Positions 48,063-61,290 are shown, counted from the stretch's first letter. The stretch is 64,000 nucleotides of DNA from Piliocolobus tephrosceles (GCF_002776525.5 NC_045441.1:69383467-69447466), one strand, 5' to 3'. Made by a program: numbers and translations. Notes: generated from the sequence alone by a model not told the origin.

Positions 48063-48343
48063 ACATCCCTTTTAAGTTGTATTTCTAAGTATTTTATTCT
48101 CTCTGTAGCAATTGTGAATGGGATTTCACTCATGATTTGGTGGGGCCTGTCGGGGGTGTGGGGTAAGGCGAAGGAGAACATTATGACACATACCTAGTCC
48201 GTGCAAGGCTTAAAACCTAGATGAGGGGTTGATAGGTGCAGCAAACCACCATGGTACATGTATACCTATGCAACAAACCTGCACGTTCTGCACATGTATC
48301 CCAGAACTTAAAGTAAAATTTAAAACAACAACAACAACAACAA
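48063..48343 (+). mobile_element. L1PA 3' end with 5' inversion (twin priming)
   Basis: Two L1 pieces in opposite orientation meet near 48140. On the right, 48142-48320 is the L1PA 3'UTR in the plus sense (ggggcctgtcggggg, ggttgataggtgcagcaaac, catgtatacctatgcaac, ttaaagtaaaattt), ending in an (AAC)n tail at 48324-48343. On the left, 48063-48139 is an ORF2 segment on the minus strand (QIMSEIPFTIATERIKYLEIQLKRD). The open frame at 47999-48181 is this inverted piece plus flanks. I could not identify a clean target-site duplication. Confidence 0.88.
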
Positions 48344-48439
48344 ACAAACAAAAATTTTAAGAGTTCTTTATAATGAATTAGAATTGACTTCCTTATATCT
48401 TCCGGCTATATTTTTGTCCTAAATATGCTTAATGAAGTC

Positions 48440-49440
48440 ACATGAGAAGTGTACTATTTTTTTCTATAGTAAACCTTTAAAACCACACATCGGCAGTTTT
48501 ATTCTCATTTATGGATTTAATTTCCAACCATGTTGCCAATTCATTATTTCCAATTGCCCACAGAACATCTATAGGGCTTTGTCCTATGCAGTAATCCAAA
48601 TAACAATGTATCTATTTTGTGGCTAGACTCAACGTCCTCCCCACCAAACTAGGTTTTACGTCTGTGTTTCTTAGCCTAGAATCTCACCTCAGTATTCATC
48701 AAATAACTCAGTGTGGAAATCTAGAAGTCCTCCTAAACTCCTCACATTTTATCACACTCTTTACCCATTTAGCAAGTACCAAAACTATGCTTAAACTTAT
48801 TTCAGTTCTTAGTGAATTTACCATGGGCCACTGCAATAGCCTCCTATCTCCCTAGGCCCCCCTAAGTCATGTCCACTTCAATCTTTTATTTATATTGCTT
48901 CCAGTGGTTTTCTCTAAAATGTAGATTTCTTCATGTTACCTCACCAAATTAAAAAATGTGATTGGCTTATCACCATATTCAAGATGAAGTCCAAACTATT
49001 TAGCTTGTCTTTCAGAATCTGTTTCCACCTACTTTTCAGTATCACTTACCACAATGTCCTAACCTACTATCTTTGGACCAATTACTCCATTTAGTTTTCT
49101 ATATTATCTATCAATAAATTACTCTCCCTTCATCTTGTCTCATTTGACAGTTTAATTTCCTCAGGTCCTGTAATATGAGTTCAGTTAATACCTCATTGGT
49201 CAGGTTATTCTGTTTCACCCCCATCAAGACAGATTAGATACTCAATTTTGTCTTTTCACAGCACCTTAATGCATAAAACTGCCACTATATGGAAGTCAGT
49301 ATTTGCTTGTTTTTCTTTCTCAATACTAAGTAGGTTATTGAGGATGCAGATTATATCTTGATAATTGTTTGAAGCCTAGTATCTGGCATAGAGACCGGTA
49401 CATGTTTGGTGCTCATTAAATGAAAATTGGATAAATGAAT
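48440..49440 (+). mobile_element. L2 LINE, about 1 kb including the 3' end
   Basis: Collinear with L2: gtcctcctaaactcctcac, ccatgggccactgcaatagcctcctatctccc, attcaagatgaagtccaaactatt, and at the end tagtatctggcatagagacc with gtgctcattaaatgaaaattgg. All frames degraded; the frames at 48432-48626 and 48619-48855 are remnants. Confidence 0.75.
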
Positions 49441-49594
49441 CAATAACCAGTTTCAAGTTAAACACTCTCGGGTTTTAATACATTCTAGACTCTTGTTGTC
49501 CTGACTATTCTTGGTATACTATCTGTTTTGGCCAATACTCACACTTAGTTAAAGTATATTATGGTCAGCAAGAGATGAACAGGAGACATAATTC

Positions 49595-49800
49595 TGTGAT
49601 GAAAGATCTATGAACCTTCAAGTCAGATATAGCTGGTTTAGTATCTCATTTCATTCAAATGTTACTTATGAGATTATGAGAAATTTACTCACTTTTACTA
49701 GGTCTTGGTTTTCTCATTGTAAAAAATGAAGAATAATATCTGGCTGCAGGATTATTGCTGAGATTAAATGAGACAGTCTAGGTAAAAATTCTGCCATAGC
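49595..49800 (+). mobile_element. MIR SINE
   Basis: gaaatttactcacttttactagg, cttggttttctcattgtaaaaaatg, gaataatatctggctgcaggattattgctgagattaaatgag: MIR core and 3' half in order. Confidence 0.65.
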
Positions 49801-50959
49801 AAGTTAATATTCAATTCTTTACCTTAGGCTTCTATTCTAGACTCATCACATCATTACAATATGAAAGAGATATGCTACATTTTTGTGGAATTGTCTTCCA
49901 AATTATGTTTTGAACTCCTATTCTCTTGAGAGGCATATAAATGAATTTATATTTGTAAGAGATGGAGTATAATATGCTTTTACATTTAGGTTAAAAATGT
50001 TGGAATAGGAAGCATATTGCATATTTTAATTCAAGTGTCATGGCTATATTCAGAATTACATTGTTCATCCAGGAGGTGAACCAGAAACCCAGCTGTCTTT
50101 TCTGATTGCTATGAATTGTATTTAACAAACCTTGTGAGCAGTGTGATGAACAGTCCTTCAAAATTATAAAAGCTTCACCACTACCTTGTATTGATTTAGT
50201 GAGATCATAGTCAGCTACTCTCTCTGCAAGGTAGCATCACTTGTTTAAGCACTTTCATTGGTATTCTAACCTGTGTCTGAATAATTTCGGTCATCTGTTT
50301 AAATTGGAAGCTCTACAGTGGAGATAGAATAGCACTTGAATTTTAGTGGCTGACATGTAACAGGAATAAAAATGAATGGTACCATATCTGAACATGTTCA
50401 TTTCTCATAGAAAGTAGTGGTCCCACAGGCCCAACTGTGGCTTCTGGTGGCCTGGGAAAAGCATACAGTTGGGCTACTTTTCACCCTTGCTTCTAATGTG
50501 TGGAGGCAAACACCAGTTATTGGAAATGACATTCCAGAGGAGTAACATTGTGTTAAAAAAAAAAAAAGAAAAGAAAAAAGAAAGAAGAAAAAGTCCAAAA
50601 TGAAATCACTGATAAACTGGAGAGAGATGCAACAAAATGAGACTCTGGAAAACAGTAGATAATAGCAGATAGTTAAGAGTGACCAAACTCTTTTACTACC
50701 TTCGTTCATACTTTTATATAGCTGTACATTTTTAAATCTCAAACTGAAAACTTTTCTGACTACCATTAAAAACCTAATTATTGAGTTGTTGGGAAAATAG
50801 ACCAGGAAACAAAATCATTCCTGTGAGTTTTATGAAATAAATTGCTACAAAAATATTTATGAATTGTCATGGACTAAATAAAATAGAGACATCCTAATTA
50901 GTTGTAAGTCTCATCATTATAAAACTTTTTTAAAAAATGTGTATGTAATGATAATAATG
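49801..50959. other. unassigned sequence with an A-rich tract
   Basis: No gene. A purine tract (mostly A with G) spans 50555-50594. The 122-codon minus frame 50398-50766 reads through it and is not credible as a protein. Confidence 0.35.
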
Positions 50960-51180
50960 CTCTAGATCATAGGAACAGCTACCATATGTCATGGTATGTG
51001 AACCTGCTGTATGCCAGGTCCTGTACACAAATATTTTCTCATTTGTTCTAGCAGTGACACTGTGATTATCGCTAACTTTGATTTCTGGACTAGGAAAACA
51101 GAGACTAAAGCTAGTCAGTGGCAAAGGAAGAATTCTAACCTAGAATTATCTGACACCAAACCCACTACTCGTCTATTATA
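50960..51180 (-). mobile_element. MIR SINE
   Basis: gctgtatgccaggtcctgtac, aaatattttctcatttgttc, ggaaaacagagactaaag, gctagtcagtggcaaaggaag: reversed MIR in order. Confidence 0.65.
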
Positions 51181-51279
51181 GTAACAAAACAAGATGGTGA
51201 TTACTTATGGTTAACCCTAACTTGACTATTCTGACTGGATACCTCAACAACTAATCTAAAACAAAGAGTAGATGGTTGA

Positions 51280-51440
51280 TCTCACCTCTACCATTTTCTG
51301 GCTGACTAACTGAGCAAGTCACTTAAACTTCCTGAACATTATTTTTAAATTATAATTTGTAGACAGTATATGTTATTACTAGCTTTACTAGATTATAAGA
51401 ATTAATCTAGTTAGTAATAGATGTAGTCTGTGAAGTATTT
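51280..51440 (+). mobile_element. MIR SINE
   Basis: ctaccattttctggctgactaactgagcaagtcacttaaacttcctg matches the MIR core. The 3' half is weak. It lies head-to-head with the reversed MIR at 50960-51180. Confidence 0.6.
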
Positions 51441-53289
51441 AATGATATACTTGGTTTTAGAGTAACTTAGATATATAAATTTACTAGATTATAATATTCA
51501 CATGTCTTGAAGATGATAGCATTTCACAGAAGTGCGTATGTCCTTTGTTAGAAATGTTTCTTATATGGCAAATTTAAATATACATCTATATAATCAAAAT
51601 GCAATTCTACTGTTTTTTCCTACTTTGAATTATCTTTAAGGTGTTTCCTAGGAAGTTTAAGGACAGTTTATGTTCTTGAAAAGTTCATTCATTTATGTTT
51701 AAGCAGAGGTCAAGAACCTTGAGAAATATATTTATTATTTCAACAGCATATTCTCAAAAAAAAAAAAAAAATCTTGTAGCATGAGGCACCCTTTAGTTGC
51801 AAGATACAAGTTAGTATCCAGATAAGTGACTCAAATAAAGGCTTAAGGGTTATCTGTGAAGCCACAGACTTGATCATAGAATCTTCTCCTGAAGAATTTC
51901 AGCTATTTGGCTTAAATTATTGTTTAAAGTGTAATTATTACTTTTAGTAAGGTTTTAGACGTCTCACAGGATCCTTTACACAGGTCAGTGTTTATATCTA
52001 GAATTTTATATTGAAAAATTAATTCCAGAGTTTATAGTTAGCATTAGGAAATCTTGTTGTCTTTTAAACTGATTCACAGCAATTATTTTTAAACTAATTT
52101 GCAAAGAATACTTGAGGTTACTTGGTAGAAGATTTAGGAAGAAGATAACTGTGAAGGAACAAGCTGAACTCAAGAGTCCTAACTTCTTCAGACCAGAGTA
52201 GCTTTGTTCTTATTTATTGTGTACAATTTGTTGTATACATTATGCATCTGCCTCATATTTTATTTTAGTTCTCTTTTACTTTTTAATATTTGGTTGCTAC
52301 CAAACCAAACAACAGTATTTTAAAATCACCAGCCTAAAATAAAGCTGTCCTATTTTTCGGTGGGAAATGACAGAGAATTGCTCTTGAAGTAATGCACCCT
52401 TCCTTTAACCATAAAGACTGATGTATCTATTTTATTTACATAAATGATTAGCTTCTTATTTATCGAATCAGAACACTGTAAATGCATGCTTCCATAGGAA
52501 GTATGTGAAGCCATTCCGTTAGGACTGCAATTATGCCCAAATACTTGAATGTTTTCAGGCTGCAAATTTTGTAGACAATATTTCTACTCCCACTTTCTAT
52601 ATTACTCTCACAGATTTTGATTGTCATTCTGGACCCCATCCACTTGTATTGAGCTGGAACCTTTGGATCCATCTCAGCCCACACAAGTAGCCTCTCTTAC
52701 AGTAACATGGTATTTGTCTTGACACTTTTGGTTTTATAACTCACACATGATAGGAGTTTGTTACTATAGAATTTACTTTTGTATCTCTGCTTACTAACAG
52801 ATAGGATGTGATTTTTAAATGTTATTTTTGAATTATTATTTGGTATCTGAATGTTATATATTATTTCTTGAGAATGGTATCTCCTATAATTTATGATATG
52901 TCTCTAAGCGTAGGAGAAACATAAATTTTTCTATTTCAGTATCATTTTTACACCAAGACTTTTACTCATATATGGAGTTTAATAGCTACTAAAGTTGTCT
53001 AAATCATTCAATGTAATTAAATAATATGATTGAATAAACTTCTTTATTCATCCAGAATACATTACTAACTCTGAATTTTACATAGAATTTTATGGATAGA
53101 AAATCATAACACTGTGGATGTTATTATGCATAGATATAGATGTTATGGATGATATATAGATATTATAAGATAGAGCATTATAATTTTTATGTATGACTCT
53201 TGTAAAAGGATTTATAGAATATCAAATTTGGAAGAATTTCCAAAGCAAGTGTTACCTGATTGGAAGGTAGCCCTCTTTTCTCCAAGTTA
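51441..53289. other. unassigned AT-rich DNA
   Basis: No gene. A15 at 51756-51770. Two overlapping minus frames (52350-52684) have no recognisable product. Confidence 0.3.
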
Positions 53290-53610
53290 ACCTCGACTCC
53301 AGCTTTTCTATTAGTTTATACTCTTATTTCATCAAGAAGTCTCCACTAACACCCTGAACCAGGTTAAATACCTCTATTGTACTCTGTTTTGATATCATAT
53401 ACTACTCTTTGATAATACTTACTACAATTGCAATTTCCCATGCACATTTTTATGAACATTTGATTAATGTCTGTCTCCCTAGTTGACTGTGAGTTCTAGA
53501 ATGACAAGAGAATCTTTTTGTTCATCACTGTATCCTTAATATCCTAACACTAGACCTACCAGGTTCAAGAAATAAATGTTTAATAAATTTTAAAAATGCA
53601 TGAATGTGAG
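53290..53610 (+). mobile_element. L2 LINE 3' end
   Basis: ctgtctccctagttgactgtgagttctagaatgacaagag, then ttcatcactgtatccttaatatcc and the tail agaaataaatgtttaataaa. Clear L2 3' end with the tail preserved. Confidence 0.75.
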
Positions 53611-55959
53611 TTATTTTCCTCATTTGGAGTTACCTTAACACCATGTTTTAAAAGATACAAAAAGCTAACATTTTATGGACATTTTCATTCATACGTAAAT
53701 CATGTTCCTTCCTATATTTCTTCCAAAAATATGATGAAAATGTCAGCTCCCTTTTTTATAAACAGTGAGGAATTGCTTAAAAATTCTGTGACTTTACCAC
53801 CTCAACATTTTTCTTTGAATTTACCATTAACACCTATGTACTTTGGTGAACATTTTAACATTTAGAAAATATCACTTCAAAGAAAACTAAAAATTGCTGA
53901 AGGAAGCATGATCCAAATATCCTACCACTTGAACACAATCATATTATTAGCATAAGTATATGTTTAATTTTAGTCTACATAAAGAAGATTCTTGTACAGA
54001 AATTGACTCAGTTTCCTCAAGGAGGAAATGTGAGAAATTAGGAGTTGTTTGGAGAGTGGCATAATTGCCTTCATGGTGCTAATCTCCCCACCAAAGAGCT
54101 CAAGGTGAATCAAGATAGCTTCCATGGAGCAAGAGTCCTCAACAAAGCAAGTTTGTCTCAAACTTATACCTTCTAAAATACCGAGACAACTTTCTTCAAT
54201 AGAAGAGCCGAGGAGGAAAACATACACGCAAGCCTCAGCACAGGTTTCAAGACAGGAAATAAAATAGCAGAGAACCAGTGGAGTAAACTGTCACTACTAG
54301 TCAGACTTAGGTTTCAGGAAATAGAGTTTGAGAAAAAGAGAGATAACTGAACAGCCTTTGTCAAATTGAGAACCTACTTTATGCCTTAATCCTAATTTAT
54401 ACTTATATTAATGTTTGTATTATACTTCCCCTGTAATATCAATCTACCATACAAATTTAATTTTGAGAAAAACACTTCCAAAATACATGACTAGCTGACG
54501 CCCTCTGAACCAAGGTGAATATGTACTTTGCTTCTGTATATTTACAAAGTCTGGTTACTTTTTGGACCCTGAAAAGTCAGGTAGAATGATATATAGTAGT
54601 CTATTACAATAGACAAACAATTTATTGTTTAAATCAATGGATAAAAATACACTTAGCAGGGGAATTTGAAGTGTTGTTTTCTCCATTCTAAGATTATATG
54701 GTCGTATTGGGTACTTAGGTTTATATTTACTATTTAATATGAATTCTTTGTTGGAAGCTAAAGTCTCATAATATTCTCCTTGAAATAAAATGAAATTTAT
54801 AATTTGGCAGCCTTTTGGTAACAACTAAAGGTTTGAATTTAACGTGGGCATATACAAATCTCTGGAGCCTGGCTTGGCAGAAATGCTTTGTGATCTTCGT
54901 CCAAAGCTTCTTTTTTTTTTTTTTTTCTTTACTCATTCCAAATGGGTGAGAGTTTTCTTAATTGGAGCAGGCACCATACATAAAAAGCTATACTCACCCC
55001 ATTTACTATGGATAGCTAAAGATCTGACCTCTTATATTTTTTGAAATCATAGGTTAACTTTCTTGCCTGAAGGAGAATAGCACCTGAGAATGGCATTTCC
55101 ATTTTCTAAAGTAATATGACCAAAGAAGTAGGGTGAAAATGGCACCTGACATTAACCTGTGGCTCTCAAGGGGATAACATCATTTACTTGGTTTGATAAA
55201 GAAAAAAACATGGGTTTCTTTTCAACTGACAAAAAAAAAAAAAGGAAAAGTGAGGAGTATGAACTCTTTCTTTCAAACAACTCCTCAAAACCTTTCCTCT
55301 GTAGATTGTGACAAGGCCAAGGTCACAGAAGTCATCTCTACTCTCTACCGTCAGTTGTTCAAAGTCAAAATTCTGTTCCAGTAAAAACTACTTCTCTATT
55401 TCAATCAAATTAGAGGAAATGACAGTTAAGAAAAAAGCATTTTATTGCACACTGTGATGTCTAAGGCAGTCGATGAACCAGCAAGTGCTTTGACCTTACA
55501 CAATAGTTACCATTTTAGCAGCTTTAACCAATTTGGTCATAATTGCAGGGCAGATGCTTTTTCAAATAAAGAATTCCGTGGCTCAGACTCTGAGCCTTTT
55601 GTGACTTAGGTCTATCCTGTCTAAAGCTTACATTGCCATTGTCAAATCTTAAATATTTCTTTCTATATTGTATAGAAATTCTTATCCATATTTTAATTCT
55701 AAAAAAAGGAAAGCTTGCAAAAGTTCGTTCCCATTTGAGAAAACAGAGAAGAGAAACAGAAACATTTTTTTTTCTGTTTTTCTTTACATTCTATTTGTAC
55801 AAATCCCAATGAAGTCTATTTTTAATTATATACTTCTTTATAGCTTAAACTTTTTAAAATTTTACTTACTTTACTGCAAATCCCAAATGGTTGCTATGTG
55901 AATTAACTGAGATAATGCATGATGAGTGCAGAGTAGTGAACTTGATGAAATGCAGCCCA
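53611..55959. other. unassigned sequence
   Basis: About 2.3 kb, no gene. A T16 run at 54910-54926 and an A-run near 55230-55242. The frames at 53596-53865 and 53970-54227 have no recognisable product. Confidence 0.3.
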
Positions 55960-56333
55960 ACAATTTCCTTGTCACCTTCCTCCTCCACTACCTTTCATTT
56001 CAGATCTGCCTAACTACACCACTTGTTACTCTCTCCTTGCTCCACACACCTGTACATGCATTTCCTTCTCCTACTCAGAACATTTGCTCATGTTATCTCT
56101 TTATCTGAAATCTTCTCTTCTTGACCCTTACAAAGCTGCTGGCTCTTCATTTCAGCCTCTATTTAAATCTTCCTCTCAAAAAGGTCACTCTGTGTATTCT
56201 GTTTGTGAAGTCTCGCTTCTTTTCTAAAACAACCTCCTTTTGTTCTCCCATGGCATCATCTCATTTTGAATGTGTGGACGAATGATCGTATACACCGTTG
56301 GTGTTCTCTCCATTAGACTATAAGCGAGTGAGC
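55960..56333 (+). mobile_element. L2 LINE fragment, interrupted by a MER5-type element
   Basis: tacatgcatttccttctcctactcagaacatttgc, ctctatttaaatcttcctctc, tctccattagactataagcgag follow L2. The L2 3' tail resumes after the insert (ctggcacacagcctgg ... atgaatgtttg at 56560-56610). Confidence 0.6.
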
Positions 56334-56515
56334 TTTAATCCAGGCTCCTCTTTACAATATCTGAGGAGCTTTAAAATAGTACTGATTGTTGGGCCCCATT
56401 AGCTAGAAATTCCCAGTAGCTGGTCTTGGGTGGGGCCCAGGCATTAGTACTGTTTAGAAACACCCCAGATGATTTTGACTCACGGCAGGGTTGAGAATTT
56501 CCCCCACTGAGCTAC
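56334..56515 (+). mobile_element. MER5-type hAT-Charlie MITE inside an L2
   Basis: Begins tccaggctcctctttacaat and ends ggcagggttgagaa, with gaggagctttaaaatagtactgattgttgggccccatt and gtggggcccaggcattagtactgttt inside: long imperfect inverted arms typical of MER5/MER5A1 elements. Confidence 0.7.
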
Positions 56516-57404
56516 ATAATGGATCTAGTTGGCTTCATTAGCCACTGTGTGTGATCAGTGACTGGCACACAGCCTGGCCTGCATGACCACCTATAGGATA
56601 TGAATGTTTGTCATTGGCATGCGAGTTTTCTTTGTTTGTCAAATACTACTTAGAAATGACAGAAATATTCTCAATATTCTTTTAGAAATAACAAATATTC
56701 TTTTAGAGTGTTGAAATGAATATTTCAACACACTAAAAGTTGAAATGAAAAAAGTGCTTGCAAGCCTAATAACTCTTCTGAATCTAATAATAAAATATTA
56801 CCCTGATTTTCCTTCCCAGTAATAGAAGCAAGATGTTTTTCTTCAGTCTTCTACTGAGAAGAATGTTTTGATATTTTAAGCTTGTCTGAGCTCATATTCA
56901 CAGAAGCCATGTGTGACAATAAGCCAGGTGTTAGCATGTGTGTGTGTGTATGTTCCATTGTTCTTACCTATCAGAATTAATCCATAGATGGGTAATGACA
57001 AAAACCAGTCTCTCTATCATAGGACAGTCATTCTGACTTGTTACCACTAAAATGAATGATTTAAAATTGAACATATGAATTTCTTCTTCTTAGTGATTAG
57101 CAAAATACATTTTATTCATTTACTATTTATTTACTATTTATTTTAGTGCACATTTTTATTTCTCAAGACTGGTGATTCTGTCATATATAAGGGCCTCACC
57201 AGAAGGTGAGGCAAGTGAGACATTCATCTCAGTGCAAATTTAATTGGGGACATCAAAAACTCAGTAGTCAAAACTATAATGTTTGATGGAATATCTTCAG
57301 AAATCAAAATTAATGTAAAAAAATTATGAACAAAATATCAAAACTTCTTTTTCCCACATATTATTTTTTCATTCATTGAAAGGTATTTATTTGGGTTTGT
57401 TTAT
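56516..57404. other. L2 tail, then unassigned AT-rich DNA with a short hairpin
   Basis: 56560-56610 completes the interrupted L2. The rest has a (TG)n patch at 56937-56948 and a perfect 8-base hairpin GCCTCACC-AGAA-GGTGAGGC at 57193-57212. The text around the hairpin (about 57185-57350) looks like a dispersed repeat I cannot name. Confidence 0.35.
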
Positions 57405-57871
57405 TTTCCCCTATTTTCACGTTAGATTCAGAGGGTACATGTACAGGTTTGTTACCTGGGTATATTGTGTAATGCTGAAGTTTTGGGTATGAATAATGCT
57501 GTCACCCTGGTACTGAACATGGTACCCAATTGTTACATTTCCAACCCTTCCCCCATCTAGTGGTCTTCAGTTTTTATTGTTGCCATCTTTATGTCTATAA
57601 TTACCCGACGTTTAGCTCCCACTTATAAGTGAGAATGTGCAGTATTTTATTTTCTGTTCCTGCACTGATTTGCTTAGGATTACGGCCTCCAGCTGCATTC
57701 ATGTTGCTGCAAAGAAGATGATTCACTCTTTCTACGGCTATGTAGTATGCTACAGTGTGTATGTACCACATTTTCTTTAAGCATTCCACCACTGATGGAC
57801 ACCTAGGTTGATTTCACGTCTTTACTATTGTGAATTGTGCTGTTATTAACATGAAAGTGCATGTGTCTTAA
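57405..57871 (-). mobile_element. L1PB/L1MA-type LINE-1, 5'-truncated 3' end
   Basis: Reversed L1 3'UTR (gattcagagggtacatgtac, gtaatgctgaagttttgggtatg, gttgccatctttatgtc) and the ORF2 C-terminus (minus frame at 57601-57792 with KKMWYIHTVAYYIAV). Truncated near 57871. The 3'UTR type is older than the L1PA copies elsewhere in this window. Confidence 0.9.
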
Positions 57872-60800
57872 AGATCATTGGCGGGTTGAGCCATATGAAA
57901 GTCTGAAGCAAAAAGTAAGATATGCACCCTATGTACATGTTATTATGTATCTTTTCATGAGCAATTTTCTCCAGAGCATCATAGTTGGTGAAAAGAATGC
58001 TAAACACCATTATTTTATGTTAAAATTTTTAATCGCTCCTTTTATTAAAACTTTAGATTCAGGGGTATATGTGTGGGTTTCTTACAGCAGTATATTATGT
58101 GGTGCAGAGATCTGGGCTTCTATTGATCCTGTCACCCAAATAATGAATATAGTACTTAACAATTAATTTTTCCACCTTTAGCCCTTTCTCTTTCCCCCCA
58201 CCTTTCGGAATCCCCAGTGTCTATTGTTCTCATCTTTATGTCCAAATGTACCCAAATTTTAGCTCCCACTTTTATAAATGAGAACATACGGTATTTGGGT
58301 TTCTGTTTCTGTGTTACTTTGCTATCACAGAAAGGATGATGGCATCCAACTGTATCCATGTTGCTGCAAAGGACATGATTCCATTTTTATGGTTGTATAG
58401 TATTCCATGGTGTGTAACTACATTTTCTTTATCCAATCCACCATTAATGGGCACCAAGTTTGGTTCCATATATTTGATATTGTGAATATTTCTGTGGTAG
58501 ATATGCAATAAACAAGTGTCTTTTTGGAAGAACAATTTATTTTCCTTTGTATAATACCCAGTAATGGGATTGCTGGGTCAAATGTTAATTCTATTTTTAG
58601 TTCTTTGAGAAATCTTCAAATTGCTTTCCATAGGGGATAATTTAGTTTACATTCCCACCAACAGTGTAAGCATTCCCTTTTCTCTATAACCTCATCAATA
58701 TCAGTTACTTTGACTTCCTAATAATAATGATCCTGACTGATATGAGATGGTATATCATTATGGTTTTGATTTGCATCTCTGAGATGATTAGTGATGATGA
58801 GCTCTTTTATACATGTTTATTGGCTGCTTGTATATATTCTTTTGGGAAGTGTCCATTTACAGTTTTTGCCTACTTTATAATGGGGTTGTTTATTTCCTCT
58901 TGATTTGTTTAAGCTCCTTGCAGACCCTGGATATTAGGCCTTTGTCAGATGCATAGTTTGCAATTATTGTCACTCTTTCTATATATTATCTGTTTTCTCT
59001 GTTGATAGTTTCTTTTGCTGTGCAGGAACTCCTTAGTTTAAGTAGATCTCAATTGTAAATTTGAGTTTTTGCTGCATTTCCTTTTGAGGACTTAGTCATA
59101 AATTTTTTACCTAGGCCAAATTCCAGAAGAGTATTTCCTAGGTTTGCTTATAGGATTTTTATAGTTTGAGGTCTTACATTTGAGTCTTTAACCCATCTTA
59201 AATCAATTTTTGTATATGATGAGAGATATAGGTCAAGTTTCATTCTGCTGCATGTAGTTAACCAGTTTTTCTAGCAACATTTATTAAATAGAATTGTTTA
59301 CTTTTGCTGAGTTTGTCAAGGATTTGTTAGTTGGAGGTGTGCAATTTTATTTCTAGGTTCTCTATTCTGTTCCAATGATCTATGTGTTTGTTTTTCTACC
59401 AGTACCACGCAGTTTTGGTTACTATAGCCTTGCAGTGTAATTTTAAGTTAAATATTGTTATGCCGCCAGCTTTGTTCCTTTTGTTTAGGATTGCTTTGGT
59501 TGTTTTGGCTTTTTTACGGTTTCATATGAATTTTAGAATAGCTTTTCTCATTCTGTGAAGAATGACATTGATAATTTGATAGGAATTGCACAGAATCATA
59601 GATTGCTTTGAACAGTATAGACATTGTAACAATATTGATTCTTCCAATCCATGAGCATTGAATGTTTTTCCATTTGTGTCATCTATTTCTTTCAGCAGTG
59701 TTTGATAATTCTCCTTGTAGAGATCTTTCACCTCCTTGGTTACATATATTTTTAGGCATTTTTTGTGTGGACTAATGTAAAAGGGATTGCATTCTTGATT
59801 TGGTTTCCAACTTGAAAGTTATTGGTGTATAGAAATGCACCAATTTTTGCACAAATTTTTCTACATTGATTTTGTATCCTGAAACTTTACTTCAGCCATT
59901 TATCATGTCTAGAAGTCTTACAGTGGTATCTTTAGGGTTTTCTAATTATAGAATCTTATTGTTAGCAAAGAGAGATGATTATACTTCTTTTTTTTTAATT
60001 CTATTTCAATGTCTTTTTTGTTTGTGTGCCTCATTGCTTTGGCTAGGATTTCTAGTACAATGTTGAATAGCAGTCATGAAAACAAACATCTTTGTCTTGT
60101 GTGATTTCTTAGGTGGAATGCTTCCAACTTTTGCCTGTTCAGTATGGTATTTGCTGTGGGTTTGTCATGGATGGGTCTTAACATTTTGAGATATATTTCT
60201 TTGCTGCCTGGTTTGTTGAGGATTTTTAATATGAGGGGTGATTGGGCTTTATTGAATTTATTTTCTGTGTCTTTTGAGATTATCGTGGAGTTTTTTGTTG
60301 TTGTTGTTTTGTTTTTAACTCTGTTTATGTGGTGAATCACATTTATCGACGTGTATGTTGGATAATTCTTGCATCCCAAGAATAAACCCACTTGGTTGTG
60401 CTGCATATTTTTTGTTGATGTGTTGTCAGATTCAGTTTGCTAATATTTTGTAGAGGATATTTTCATCTGTGTTGGTCAGGAATATTGGCCTATAGTTTTT
60501 TTGTTGTTATTATTGTGTCTTTGCTAGATTTTATTATCAGGATGATATCAATTTGTACAATGAGTTAGGGAGGAATTCCTCCTCCTCAATTTTTTGGAAT
60601 CATTACAATAGGATTGGTACTGGCTCCTGTTTGTACATCTGGTAGAATTTACCTATGGATTCATCTGGTACAGGGCTTTTTGGGGTTGGTATTTTTTTTA
60701 TTACTCATTCAATTTCATAACTCATTATTGGCCTACTCAGGGTTCCTGTTTCTTCCTGGTTCAATTTTGGGAGGCTGTGTGTATCCAGGAATTTATTCAT

Positions 60801-61287
60801 TTCTTCTAGATTTTCTAGCTTGTGTGCATAGAGATGTTCATAGTAACATCTGAGGATCTTTTATGTTTCTTTGGGATTGGTTGTAATGTCATTTTTGTCA
60901 TTTCTGATTGTATTTATTTGTATCTTCTCTCTTTTTTCTTTTGTTAATGTGTTAACATTCTATCAATCTTGTTTATCTTTTCAAAAAAGTAACTTTGTTT
61001 CATTGATTTTTGTATACTTTTTTTGGTCTCAATTTTATTTAGTTCTGCTCTGATTGTAGTTATTTCTTTTCTGCTAGCTTTGGGTTTAGTTTGTTCTTGT
61101 CTTTTAGTCCCTTTAGGTATGACATTAGATTGTTAATTTGTGATTAATTATGTTTCATTGTTCACCTAAAAGTCATTCAGGAGCAACTTGTTTAGTTTCC
61201 ATGTATTTGTGTGGTTTTAAGAACTCCTGCTGATATTGATTTCTATTCTTATTCCACTGTCTTCCAAGAAGATGCTTGGCATTATTT

Positions 61288-61290
<3 letters not shown>

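Noticed and set aside
50398..50766. 122-codon minus frame
   Set aside because: The Phe/Leu-rich centre is only the A-rich tract at 50555-50594 read backwards.
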